Positions 16,245 to 24,300 of a stretch of DNA of 64,000 nucleotides are shown here, piece by piece. Within the stretch, counting starts at the first letter, position 1; every line of letters starts with the position of its first letter. A model generated the notes under the pieces. The model ran no database searches. It worked only from the letters and a program-made list of their open reading frames with translations, and was not told where the DNA came from. Made by a program: the position numbers and the translations under genes. The DNA is from Salipaludibacillus aurantiacus (lineage in GTDB: Bacteria; Bacillota; Bacilli; Bacillales; Salisediminibacteriaceae), in the NCBI RefSeq assembly GCF_900111295.1, contig NZ_FOGT01000013.1, positions 1 to 64,000 of the forward strand. The letters run 5' to 3'.

Positions 16245-17582
16245 TTAATTATGAGCTGCTGCAGCGTCCTCTGCGTTAGCTTCTCCTTCACGGGCAGCAC
16301 GGTCAAGAGCTTCCTCAGGGGAGAGCTGACCAAGCATAGCTTCGTCGACAGCTGGTCCTGTTGGCCCCCATGTATCACCGTAATAAGGCGAGGTTGGCGG
16401 AAAAACAAATGTCTGTTGGGAAATGTTATATTGGTGCTCCAGCTCCTGGAATTCTTCACGTTCAAGGACAGAATAGGCAGCCGGCACTTGACCTGCTCTC
16501 GCCCAATCTATACTGTTTTCAGAAACATACCGGATAAATTCCATCGCTGCTTCCTGCCGCTCCGGATCCTCTTCTTGCTGCTTTGGAAGCACAAAATTAT
16601 GTGAACCGGCCCATACCCCTTCCTCGTCTCCAAATTGCGGCATTGGAGCAGAACCAAAATTAAGTCCATCCTGTTCTTCAAAACCTGTAATCATCCATAT
16701 CCCATTGATATGAAAAGCGCTGTTGCCTTGGCGGAATAAGGTAACTTCTCCGTCAGCTTGGACATCAGATGGAGATACTTCATGTTCGTACACGAGATCT
16801 ACCATTTTCTGCAGTGCCTCTTCCCCTTCAGGAGAATTATAAAGTGCTGTCATTCCATCATCACTTACTGTTTCTCCTCCGTGGGAAACAAGTGAAGAGA
16901 AAAAGATCATATTACTAGGCCAGTAAACCGGCATGGCTATTCCGTATGCGTCGGATGAATCCTGCACAGCCAGTGACATTTCGACCAATTCATCATAAGT
17001 TTCCGGCGGCTCGCTGTAACCTGCTTCTTCTAATAAATCGATATTATAATACAGAGCCAACGGATGAACATCTAAAGGAATAGCATAACGGCTTCCCTCA
17101 TATTCACCTGCCTGCCAGACTTCTTCGATGAAATCGTCTTCTTCAAGGCCTATATCTGCTGCAAGCTCATCTAAAGGAGTAAGCGTATCATTTTGGGCAT
17201 AACCGGCTATGGAATCAAGATGCATAATTGCGATATCCGGAGCTTCATTGTTAGCTACTACCGTCCTGTACTGGTCATAGAAATTGTCCCACGGCATCGT
17301 CTGGGTGCGGATAGCAATTTCTCCTTCATACTCTTCATTAAAATCAGATATGATTCGTGCAATGTCATCCCCATCAGGTCCAGTGAATCCGTTCCAGAAA
17401 TCAAGTACAATATCGGCATCTCCTACGTCACCTGGCATATCCTCTTCCACTTCTTCACCGCCATTATTTCCTTCAGAGTCAGAATCTTCACCTGCTCCGC
17501 CTTGCTGTTCAGGTTCTTGGCATGCAGCCAGAATAAGAAGCGATCCAACAGTAACGGCCGACAATTGTTTAAGCTTTTTCAT
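16245..17582 (-). CDS. Sugar ABC transporter substrate-binding lipoprotein
   Basis: A 445-residue extracellular solute-binding protein (family 1). The signal peptide ends LLILAAC (lipobox Cys20), followed by a Gly/Glu/Asp-rich tether. The body has the usual FWNGFTGPDG start, an IMHLDSIAGYAQ loop and YNIDLLEEAGY segment that form the two-lobed sugar receptor. It is the first gene of the leftward operon and, from the enzymes across the divergent promoter, probably binds a plant-derived pentose- or galactose-containing oligosaccharide. AAGGGGG precedes the ATG. Confidence 0.92.
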   Translation of the reverse strand: MKKLKQLSAVTVGSLLILAACQEPEQQGGAGEDSDSEGNNGGEEVEEDMPGDVGDADIVLDFWNGFTGPDGDDIARIISDFNEEYEGEIAIRTQTMPWDNFYDQYRTVVANNEAPDIAIMHLDSIAGYAQNDTLTPLDELAADIGLEEDDFIEEVWQAGEYEGSRYAIPLDVHPLALYYNIDLLEEAGYSEPPETYDELVEMSLAVQDSSDAYGIAMPVYWPSNMIFFSSLVSHGGETVSDDGMTALYNSPEGEEALQKMVDLVYEHEVSPSDVQADGEVTLFRQGNSAFHINGIWMITGFEEQDGLNFGSAPMPQFGDEEGVWAGSHNFVLPKQQEEDPERQEAAMEFIRYVSENSIDWARAGQVPAAYSVLEREEFQELEHQYNISQQTFVFPPTSPYYGDTWGPTGPAVDEAMLGQLSPEEALDRAAREGEANAEDAAAAHN

Positions 17583-17644
17583 TTGTCATCCCCCTTAATA
17601 AATTTGATAAGAACAGTTTCGGTAAATTAACGGTTAAGTATATT

Positions 17645-17696
17645 AAGTTAATTTACTTATTGATCACATGATAACGCATACATTTTGAAATATCAA
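17645..17696 (-). promoter_or_regulatory. Importer operon promoter with downstream palindromic operator
   Basis: Minus-strand TTGATA (17691-17696), 17 bp, TATCAT (17668-17673). Just past the expected start point lies AAGTAAATTAACTT (17645-17658), a palindrome with two mismatches. It resembles the element at 17867 and is a candidate ROK operator. Confidence 0.6.
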
Positions 17697-17823
17697 TGAT
17701 TAATTCAAAAAAATTTTTGTGTAAATTATTGCTAATTAGCACTTTTCTGCTATATGAAAAGCCAATAAAACCCTTTTGCATCAGGGTATATATAGTATTG
17801 CTCCCCTCTTATCAAAGTAAGCC

Positions 17824-17884
17824 TTTTCATGTTTTAAATTGTCTGCTATAATTCAGTAAATAAATTAAGTTTATTAACAAACTT
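17824..17884 (+). promoter_or_regulatory. Glycosidase operon promoter with XylR-like operator
   Basis: TTTTCA (17824-17829), 17 bp, extended -10 TGCTATAAT (17844-17852). Directly downstream is AAGTTTATTAACAAACTT (17867-17884), an 18-bp palindrome with one mismatched pair, similar in style to Bacillus XylR operators. It would block early elongation when bound. Confidence 0.65.
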
Positions 17885-17899
17885 GTTAGGAGGGTGAGA

Positions 17900-18952
17900 A
17901 TGAAAAGAACAATTATAATAGCTTCCTCTGCTTTGGTTTTAGTATTAACTGCAGGCTGTTCCCTCGAGAACAACCATAATGAAGAAGCGCTCCATACTCC
18001 CGAATACGAAAATCCAGTTTTTGAACCTGTCCTGGCCGATCCGTCTGTGATCTTCAGCGAAAGTATGGGCTATTATTATGCTTATGGCACAGAAGATAAC
18101 TGGGGAGACGGAATGGGGAATCGTGTGGTTCCAGTCGTCAGGTCAACAGATTTAGTTAATTGGGAATATGTTGGCGAAGCTTTCAATGAGAAACCAGACT
18201 GGAAAAGTGATGGAGACTTGTGGGCTCCTGATATCGCTTATTTCCAGGACCGCTATTATTTGTATTATTCGCAATCTGTCTGGGGGGATCCTAACCCTGC
18301 CATAGGAGTCGCGGTGGCAGATACGCCTGAGGGCCCGTTTGAAGATAAAGGAAAATTATTTGATAGTGATGAAATAGGTGTCCCCAACTCTATTGATCCG
18401 CAACTTGTCATTGATGACGGGGTTCCTTATTTATTTTGGGGAAGCTGGTATGGAATCTGGGGAATTGAACTTACAGAAGATGGGCTGGATTACACAGGCG
18501 AAAAATTTCAAATAGCGGGGACTGATTTTGAAGCTCCCTATATTATTGAACGAGACAATTACTATTACTTTTTTGGTTCAAAAGGGTCGTGCTGTGAAGG
18601 CCAATGGAGTGAATACCGGGTAGCTGTTGGAAGGTCTGAGCAATTAGAAGGGCCTTACTTAGATAAAGATGGGAATGATCTGTTAACAAGCAGCGGCTCC
18701 CTTATTCTTGAAGGCGGAGAGCACTTTGCCGGGCCGGGGCATAATGCAGTAATTACGGATGAAGCTGGTGATGACTGGATGATCTACCATGGTATTGACC
18801 GTGATAATCCTTGGATAGGAAGCGGCACTACCAGACGTCCATTAATGATAGATAAGTTAGCTTGGCAAGATGGCTGGCCGGTAATAGAAGATGGCCTTCC
18901 CGGAGAAGGAACCCAAACCGGACCAGCTACAGCAAATACAAATGAAGAGTAG
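17900..18952 (+). CDS. GH43 family glycosidase, lipoprotein (arabinanase/xylosidase-like)
   Basis: A 351-residue five-bladed beta-propeller glycosidase anchored outside the membrane: the signal ends LTAGC (Cys20). The family 43 triad is visible as Asp47 in LADPSV, Asp166 in NSIDPQL and Glu211 in FEAPYI. These fit an inverting enzyme acting on arabinan, arabinoxylan or related chains, releasing oligosaccharides for the divergent importer. The ATG at 17900 is used because AGGAGG lies 6 bases upstream; a GTG at 17894 would overlap it. First gene of a three-enzyme operon. Confidence 0.87.
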   Translation: MKRTIIIASSALVLVLTAGCSLENNHNEEALHTPEYENPVFEPVLADPSVIFSESMGYYYAYGTEDNWGDGMGNRVVPVVRSTDLVNWEYVGEAFNEKPDWKSDGDLWAPDIAYFQDRYYLYYSQSVWGDPNPAIGVAVADTPEGPFEDKGKLFDSDEIGVPNSIDPQLVIDDGVPYLFWGSWYGIWGIELTEDGLDYTGEKFQIAGTDFEAPYIIERDNYYYFFGSKGSCCEGQWSEYRVAVGRSEQLEGPYLDKDGNDLLTSSGSLILEGGEHFAGPGHNAVITDEAGDDWMIYHGIDRDNPWIGSGTTRRPLMIDKLAWQDGWPVIEDGLPGEGTQTGPATANTNEE

Positions 18953-18969
18953 ATGAAAGGGGAATTTAA

Positions 18970-20745
18970 ATGACTGACAGAACAGAATATCCAAGACCTC
19001 AATTTTACCGGGAAACCTGGTTCCACCTTAATGGCGAATGGAACTTCACATACGACGACGATAACAGAGGGGTAAAAGACCGATGGTTTGAAGACCCTCA
19101 TTTCTCGAGGAAAATCCAGGTTCCTTTTACTTATCAGACTGAGAAAAGCGGGATCAACGAGACTGATTTTCACGACTTGGTCTGGTATCACAGGCAATTC
19201 GAATTTCCTCAAAACTGGGAGGGAAAACAACAGATTCTCCACTTCGGGGCAGTTGACTACAGAACCTGGGTCTGGGTTAACGGACACTATGCAGGTTTCC
19301 ATGAAGGCGGACACGTTCCTTTTCATTTTGATGTATCGGCCTATACCTCACCGGGCCTAAACGAAGTGGTTGTGAGAGTGGAAGATGAAACCTTTGATTT
19401 AACACAGCCACGAGGAAAACAGTACTGGAAAGAAAGATCAGAAGGAATATTCTATACACGGACGACAGGAATATGGCAGTCAGTATGGATGGAAGCCGTT
19501 GATTCTGCTTATATCACACGCACTGCCTTCACCCCCGACGTCGATAAGGACGAAATAGAAATTGCTTATGAGACAGCCGGTACTTGCAGCGACCACCTGC
19601 TTGAAATTAAAATATCATTCGATGGAAATCTCGTTGCTTCAGATACCATCAGACTGAATAAACCTGATGGTAAAAGAAAGATCCTACTTGGTGATTTTCA
19701 CGTTCATGATCAAGGGCGTCTCTGGAGCCCCGAGCACCCGAACCTTTACGACGCAGAATTTCGCATTAAAGAAGATCAGCGCACTCTGGATAAAATATCA
19801 AGCTATTTCGGAATGAGAAAAGTTAGTATAGAAAACGGAAAAGTCATGTTAAACAACAAGCCTTATTATATGAAACTCGTACTCGATCAGGGATATTTTC
19901 CAGAAAGCCTTCTCACTCCCCCATCAGAGGAAGCAATAGTTCGTGACATTACGCTAACTAAGGAAATGGGATTTAATGGAGTTCGTAAACACCAGAAAAT
20001 CGAAGATCCGAGATTTTTATACTGGGCTGATAAAAAAGGGCTTCTCGTATGGGGTGAAATGGCAAACTGCTACATGTATTCGGAAGATGCAGTTGCCCGG
20101 ATGACCTCTGAATGGCAAAAAGCAATTGAGCGGGACTACAGCCATCCGTGTATTGTAGCCTGGGTTCCTATTAATGAAAGCTGGGGCGTGCCAAAACTGC
20201 TCGGAGACCCTAAGCAGCAATTCCATACTTTAGCAATGTACTATTTAACAAAATCACTTGATGAAACCCGCCTTGTCCTATCTAATGACGGCTGGGAGCA
20301 TACTAAATCTGATTTATGCACCATTCATGATTATGAACCCGAAAAAGAAAAACTGTTAGAGCGCTATAAAACAGTAGATAATCTATTAAACTCACAGCCT
20401 GGCGACAGATTAATTTACGTACCTGGCTATAACTATAACGGTGAACCGGTCCAAGTTACAGAATTTGGAGGTATAGCCTATCAGAAGAGCGACTGGGAAG
20501 GCTGGGGCTATTCTGGAGCTGTTAATGATAAGGACTTTGCTGAAAGGTACGAGGCTGTCATTTCGGCTATGCTGGAATCACCGCTTGTGCAAGGCTTCTG
20601 TTATACTCAGCTTACTGACGTGGAACAGGAAATTAACGGGCTTCTCACTTACGACCGTCAGCCAAAAATCCCGCTGGAAGTCATTAAAGCAATCAACGAA
20701 GGTAAAAATCATTCACGATTTTTTACTAAGGAGGAAATAAAATGA
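18970..20745 (+). CDS. GH2 family glycoside hydrolase, cytoplasmic
   Basis: A 591-residue enzyme without a signal peptide. It has the GH2 order: sugar-binding jelly roll (about 15-180), immunoglobulin-like domain (about 185-285) and TIM barrel (about 290-580). The acid/base is Glu403 in PINESWG and the nucleophile Glu498 in VTEFGG. It is considerably shorter than LacZ and closer in size to beta-glucuronidase, beta-galactosidase or arabinopyranosidase members. It should cleave the imported oligosaccharide inside the cell. A ribosome site AAAGGGG precedes the ATG; the stop overlaps the next gene by 4 bp. Confidence 0.87.
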   Translation: MTDRTEYPRPQFYRETWFHLNGEWNFTYDDDNRGVKDRWFEDPHFSRKIQVPFTYQTEKSGINETDFHDLVWYHRQFEFPQNWEGKQQILHFGAVDYRTWVWVNGHYAGFHEGGHVPFHFDVSAYTSPGLNEVVVRVEDETFDLTQPRGKQYWKERSEGIFYTRTTGIWQSVWMEAVDSAYITRTAFTPDVDKDEIEIAYETAGTCSDHLLEIKISFDGNLVASDTIRLNKPDGKRKILLGDFHVHDQGRLWSPEHPNLYDAEFRIKEDQRTLDKISSYFGMRKVSIENGKVMLNNKPYYMKLVLDQGYFPESLLTPPSEEAIVRDITLTKEMGFNGVRKHQKIEDPRFLYWADKKGLLVWGEMANCYMYSEDAVARMTSEWQKAIERDYSHPCIVAWVPINESWGVPKLLGDPKQQFHTLAMYYLTKSLDETRLVLSNDGWEHTKSDLCTIHDYEPEKEKLLERYKTVDNLLNSQPGDRLIYVPGYNYNGEPVQVTEFGGIAYQKSDWEGWGYSGAVNDKDFAERYEAVISAMLESPLVQGFCYTQLTDVEQEINGLLTYDRQPKIPLEVIKAINEGKNHSRFFTKEEIK

Positions 20746-22097
20746 CATTTACTAACCCGGTAATTTCTGCTCCGGGCGTGGATCACGGGGATCCCGCGGT
20801 TATAAAGTATTCCGGTAAATACTATTTATATCATACCGGGCCCTTTTCAATTCCAGTCTATGAATCTGTTGACCTCGTGAATTGGGAAAAAAAAGGTACA
20901 GCGTTAGAAGCTTCCGGGAGCAACACTCATTGGGCTCAAATAGATCTTTGGGCTCCGGAAGTCTTTTATGAGAATGGTGTCTTTTATATGTATGTAACCG
21001 GGGCGAGAAAAAAGTCAGACGGCACAGCAGACGATGAAAAACGCAGTATTGGTGTAGCTAAAGCTGCCCACCCGCTTGGTCCCTTTAAACTTGCAGACGC
21101 CCCCCTTACTTCAGAATGGTCGATCGATGCCCACCCATTTCTTGATGAAGACGGGGAAATGTATATGTTTTATAACGTCCGCAATGACTATACTCTTGGG
21201 CCAGGAGAAATTATCGGTACCGGTAATGTTGTAGATAAAATGGAAGATTTGGAAACGTTAGCTGGAGAACCTTCACTTGTAGTAAAGCCGGAATTTTTAA
21301 GAGAAGGAAATAAAGAAGGAACATTTTTCTGGAACGAAGGTCCGTTTGTTTTAAAAAAAGACAATACGTATTATCAGATGTACAGTGCAGGTTTTTTTGG
21401 AGATGACACTTATGGTTTATATTATGCCACCTCTGACACCATTCATGATAAACAAGGTTATAACAGTCCTGGCTGGGTTAAATATAAAAATGGGACACCA
21501 ATCCTGCAGACTAATGAACAATGCCACGGACCAGGACACCACATTATTACTAAAGCGCCCGACGGCCTAACGGATATTGCCGTCTTTCATGGTTATGTTC
21601 CCGAAGAACAAGTTCAGGAACGACGTGTCTGGCTTGGATATATGGAGTGGCAAGAAAACCATTTAAAAATGGATCCTCCTTCAAAATCTGTCAGCCTCTC
21701 CCCTCCTTTTCCTACAAAGGATTTGAGAGAGATAAATGACATTGAGAAGATTAATTCATCTTTAAAAAATATGCATGCAAAAGACTTCTATTTTGAAACA
21801 ACACTAAATTTAAGAGAGAGAGTTTCCGTTCAGTTGCCAGGCGTTGAGCTGATTTTAGATAGCGCGGCCCAGATATGGAAACTTGAAAGTCAAGGGAAGC
21901 AATTTACTGGCAAGTTTAAAAGAAAGGCCGATCCAGAACCTCTCCATATGCTGCAGGCAGTTCAGTTGAATGGATGTTTAAAATGGTTTTTAAACAACCT
22001 GTTGTTATGTGAAACTGAATCCGGCTTATCAGCCGGTACGATTCAAATCTCCGGACCCGAGTATTTATATGGGACTGTATTTACTAAGATGAATTAA
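20742..22097 (+). CDS. GH43 family glycosidase, cytoplasmic
   Basis: A 451-residue protein without a signal peptide. The N-terminal propeller contains Asp17 (HGDPAV), Asp129 (SIDAHPF) and Glu199 (WNEGPF) as the GH43 triad, and a C-terminal region (about 330-451) looks like an accessory beta-sandwich. It is probably an exo-acting arabinofuranosidase, xylosidase or galactosidase finishing the breakdown begun by the surface GH43 and the GH2 enzyme. The ATGA overlap with the GH2 gene indicates translational coupling, and AAGGAGG sits within the end of that gene. Confidence 0.87.
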   Translation: MTFTNPVISAPGVDHGDPAVIKYSGKYYLYHTGPFSIPVYESVDLVNWEKKGTALEASGSNTHWAQIDLWAPEVFYENGVFYMYVTGARKKSDGTADDEKRSIGVAKAAHPLGPFKLADAPLTSEWSIDAHPFLDEDGEMYMFYNVRNDYTLGPGEIIGTGNVVDKMEDLETLAGEPSLVVKPEFLREGNKEGTFFWNEGPFVLKKDNTYYQMYSAGFFGDDTYGLYYATSDTIHDKQGYNSPGWVKYKNGTPILQTNEQCHGPGHHIITKAPDGLTDIAVFHGYVPEEQVQERRVWLGYMEWQENHLKMDPPSKSVSLSPPFPTKDLREINDIEKINSSLKNMHAKDFYFETTLNLRERVSVQLPGVELILDSAAQIWKLESQGKQFTGKFKRKADPEPLHMLQAVQLNGCLKWFLNNLLLCETESGLSAGTIQISGPEYLYGTVFTKMN

Positions 22098-22106
22098 TGA
22101 AAAGTG

Positions 22107-22137
22107 ACGGTTTGCGTTCCTACGTAAGCCGTTTTTT
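22107..22137 (+). terminator. Terminator of the glycosidase operon
   Basis: ACGGTTTGCGT and ACGTAAGCCGT form an 11-bp stem with two G-U pairs and a 4-nt loop, then TTTTTT, 10 bp after the stop. Confidence 0.85.
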
Positions 22138-22170
22138 ATCAGAGTTAATTTTTTATTAAGTACAAAAGCG

Positions 22171-22203
22171 AAAAACCGAACAAAAATCATAAGATTTGTT
22201 CGG
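22171..22203 (-). terminator. Terminator of the glycerophosphodiesterase gene
   Basis: Minus-strand CCGAACAAA and TTTGTTCGG form a perfect 9-bp stem with a 10-nt loop, followed by TTTTTCG. Confidence 0.85.
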
Positions 22204-22236
22204 CTTCTTTATGATTACTATTCTTTTGTCCCAGCA

Positions 22237-24039
22237 TCAATTATCATTTTCCTGCTCCTGATCAAAATCTATGCCGATTATTCGTTGCACACGGGATGGA
22301 TAGTCTGTAATAATGCCATCAATGTCGTATTTTAATACCTCCCTAATGTTTCTCGGAGTGTTTACTGTCCATACCCACACTTCCCGGTCCTGGCGATGAG
22401 CAACTTCAACAAATCGTTCAGTCAGCATCGTCTGTCTGATCGCATAAAAATCCACATCGAGATTATCCAGGTCTCCTGCAGCTAAATATAAGATTTGGCC
22501 GATTGTAATATCAGGGTTCAGCTGTCGAATCTCCCTTAATGGCCTGTTTTCAAAAGCCTGAACGTAAGCTGTGTCTGTCATTTCGAATTCCTCAACCAGT
22601 TCTACAATCCCTTCAGCCATCTCGCCGCTTCTGTCCAAATCGTTTATTTTTATATCTATGATTATGTTAGCGTTAGAATCCTTCATTAATTCCAATGCTT
22701 CGCGAAGAGATGGAACAGTTTCTCCAGCGAATTCGTCCGAATAAAGCGTGCCAATATCGACCTGGGTCGCTTCTTCAAATGTCATCTCTTCGACTCTGTC
22801 AGGCACTCCGGCTACCCGTTCAAACGTCTCGTCATGATTTAAAACAAGCTCGCCATCAGCGGTTAACTTCACATCTATCTCTACTGCATCGACTCCCTGA
22901 TCCAGAGCCGCTTGCATACTGCTTAACGAATTTTCAGGAGCCGCATGTAAATCTCCCCGGTGGGCAGCCACTTCTACATTCCATTTTAAATAAACAATAT
23001 TATCAGCCACTGTATAATTAATGAAGAATACAGAAGTGACATAGACCATAATAACTGCTGCCAGGGTGTATTTCTTTTTTGTGAAAAATCCGGCCAGTCT
23101 GTTTTCAAATAAATTTAATTTTTTTGCAGGATGAATGGATAAATCATCCCTGGCCGGCTGACCTTGATTTTTTTTAAAATTATAAAATAATCTGGTCAGA
23201 ATAATGATGTTTACCGGTATAATTAAAAGTGAAAACAGCACAGCCATAAAACTTGAAAAGGCAACCAGATAATTTTCAATAATTGTACTGAGGACGCCAA
23301 GGTCAAAAATGCCAGGCAAATAGGCTAGAAAAGTCATTACCAGAAACCCTGCCAGAAATGCAAGCAGATTAAGTAAAAGAAGGTTAAAAAGAATTTTAAG
23401 TTTATTGCTTTTAGTCATTTCCCAGCTGTTTTTCATAGCTTTCCAGACCGTTTTTTTCTCAATGAAAATAAAGTAGAGTGTAAAGATCAGTCGGATGAAA
23501 AAGAAAACCACAGTCAGGAAAGTAAGAAAATAAAGGAACATGACAAAGTTTGACGTACCGTAAAATAAGCCGGTGACAAGAATAGGCCAATTGATATCGA
23601 GTAAAGCCGGGAATACGGGCGAATCAAGAAAAGGTATGATAAGTAAAAAGACAAATATCATCTGAATGATCCCGAATCCGAATAATGCGGGCAGTTTTTT
23701 TACTGCGGTCACAAAAGCATCCGAAACGGTAATGTGCTTTTTAAAATATGTCTGTTGAGCAATCATTATCATAACGCCAAATTCCACAAATAGGATAATG
23801 ACTGTCAAAAAACTTATAAGCAGAACCCCTGTCATTCCGGCGGTTGTTAATCCGAGCCGGTATACTTCAGCATTAAGGAGAGAACCTGTTCCTAAAGCTT
23901 TCAGTATTCTGTTAAATATAAAAGAAATGAGCGGCAAAAATAGCACGCTTGTTATAAGCATATATATAAGCGCAAAAGAAAGATGCCGCTTGTAGGAATG
24001 ACGAAAATCACTGAGTCCTCTATTTAAGATGTCGAACAT
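22237..24039 (-). CDS. Membrane-anchored glycerophosphodiester phosphodiesterase
   Basis: A 600-residue two-part protein. Residues about 1-330 hold eight or so membrane helices of the GDPD-associated membrane domain. The C-terminal third is a GDPD TIM barrel with HRGDLHAAPENS and EIDVKLTADGELVLNHD, the His and metal-binding Glu/Asp residues of the family, ending GIITDYPSRV. It should hydrolyse glycerophosphodiesters or lipid head groups, probably at the outer face. The start at 24039 is preferred over an ATG at 24054 because AGGTGATT lies just upstream. Confidence 0.88.
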   Translation of the reverse strand: MFDILNRGLSDFRHSYKRHLSFALIYMLITSVLFLPLISFIFNRILKALGTGSLLNAEVYRLGLTTAGMTGVLLISFLTVIILFVEFGVMIMIAQQTYFKKHITVSDAFVTAVKKLPALFGFGIIQMIFVFLLIIPFLDSPVFPALLDINWPILVTGLFYGTSNFVMFLYFLTFLTVVFFFIRLIFTLYFIFIEKKTVWKAMKNSWEMTKSNKLKILFNLLLLNLLAFLAGFLVMTFLAYLPGIFDLGVLSTIIENYLVAFSSFMAVLFSLLIIPVNIIILTRLFYNFKKNQGQPARDDLSIHPAKKLNLFENRLAGFFTKKKYTLAAVIMVYVTSVFFINYTVADNIVYLKWNVEVAAHRGDLHAAPENSLSSMQAALDQGVDAVEIDVKLTADGELVLNHDETFERVAGVPDRVEEMTFEEATQVDIGTLYSDEFAGETVPSLREALELMKDSNANIIIDIKINDLDRSGEMAEGIVELVEEFEMTDTAYVQAFENRPLREIRQLNPDITIGQILYLAAGDLDNLDVDFYAIRQTMLTERFVEVAHRQDREVWVWTVNTPRNIREVLKYDIDGIITDYPSRVQRIIGIDFDQEQENDN

Positions 24040-24244
24040 ATAATCACCTGTCATCTGTTAATTAAAAGTATCTACTTAATTTAATAGTTTTCGAGTGGAA
24101 AATCAATGGATTTCCTAAATCGAAAAAGTGCCGGTTATGGCTGCTTTCTCTTTCTATACCTTGGTGATAAAATTCATAAACTTTTGCGGTATCTGACGGG
24201 ATTTAGCTTACTTTTTCATTTTTTGAAGGTACCGAAGCAAAAAT

Positions 24245-24274
24245 AAAAGAACGGGTCAGAAGCCCCGTTCTTTT
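24245..24274. terminator. Bidirectional terminator
   Basis: AAAAGAACGGG and CCCGTTCTTTT form an 11-bp stem with an 8-nt loop. It serves the minus-strand 3D-domain gene, whose stop is 27 bp away. Confidence 0.85.
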
Positions 24275-24300
24275 TTAGTAAGTCTATGAAGTTGAGTTGC

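Noticed and set aside
18784-19326. 180-codon minus-strand ORF
   Set aside because: It lies entirely opposite the GH43/GH2 junction, with no ribosome site or domain.
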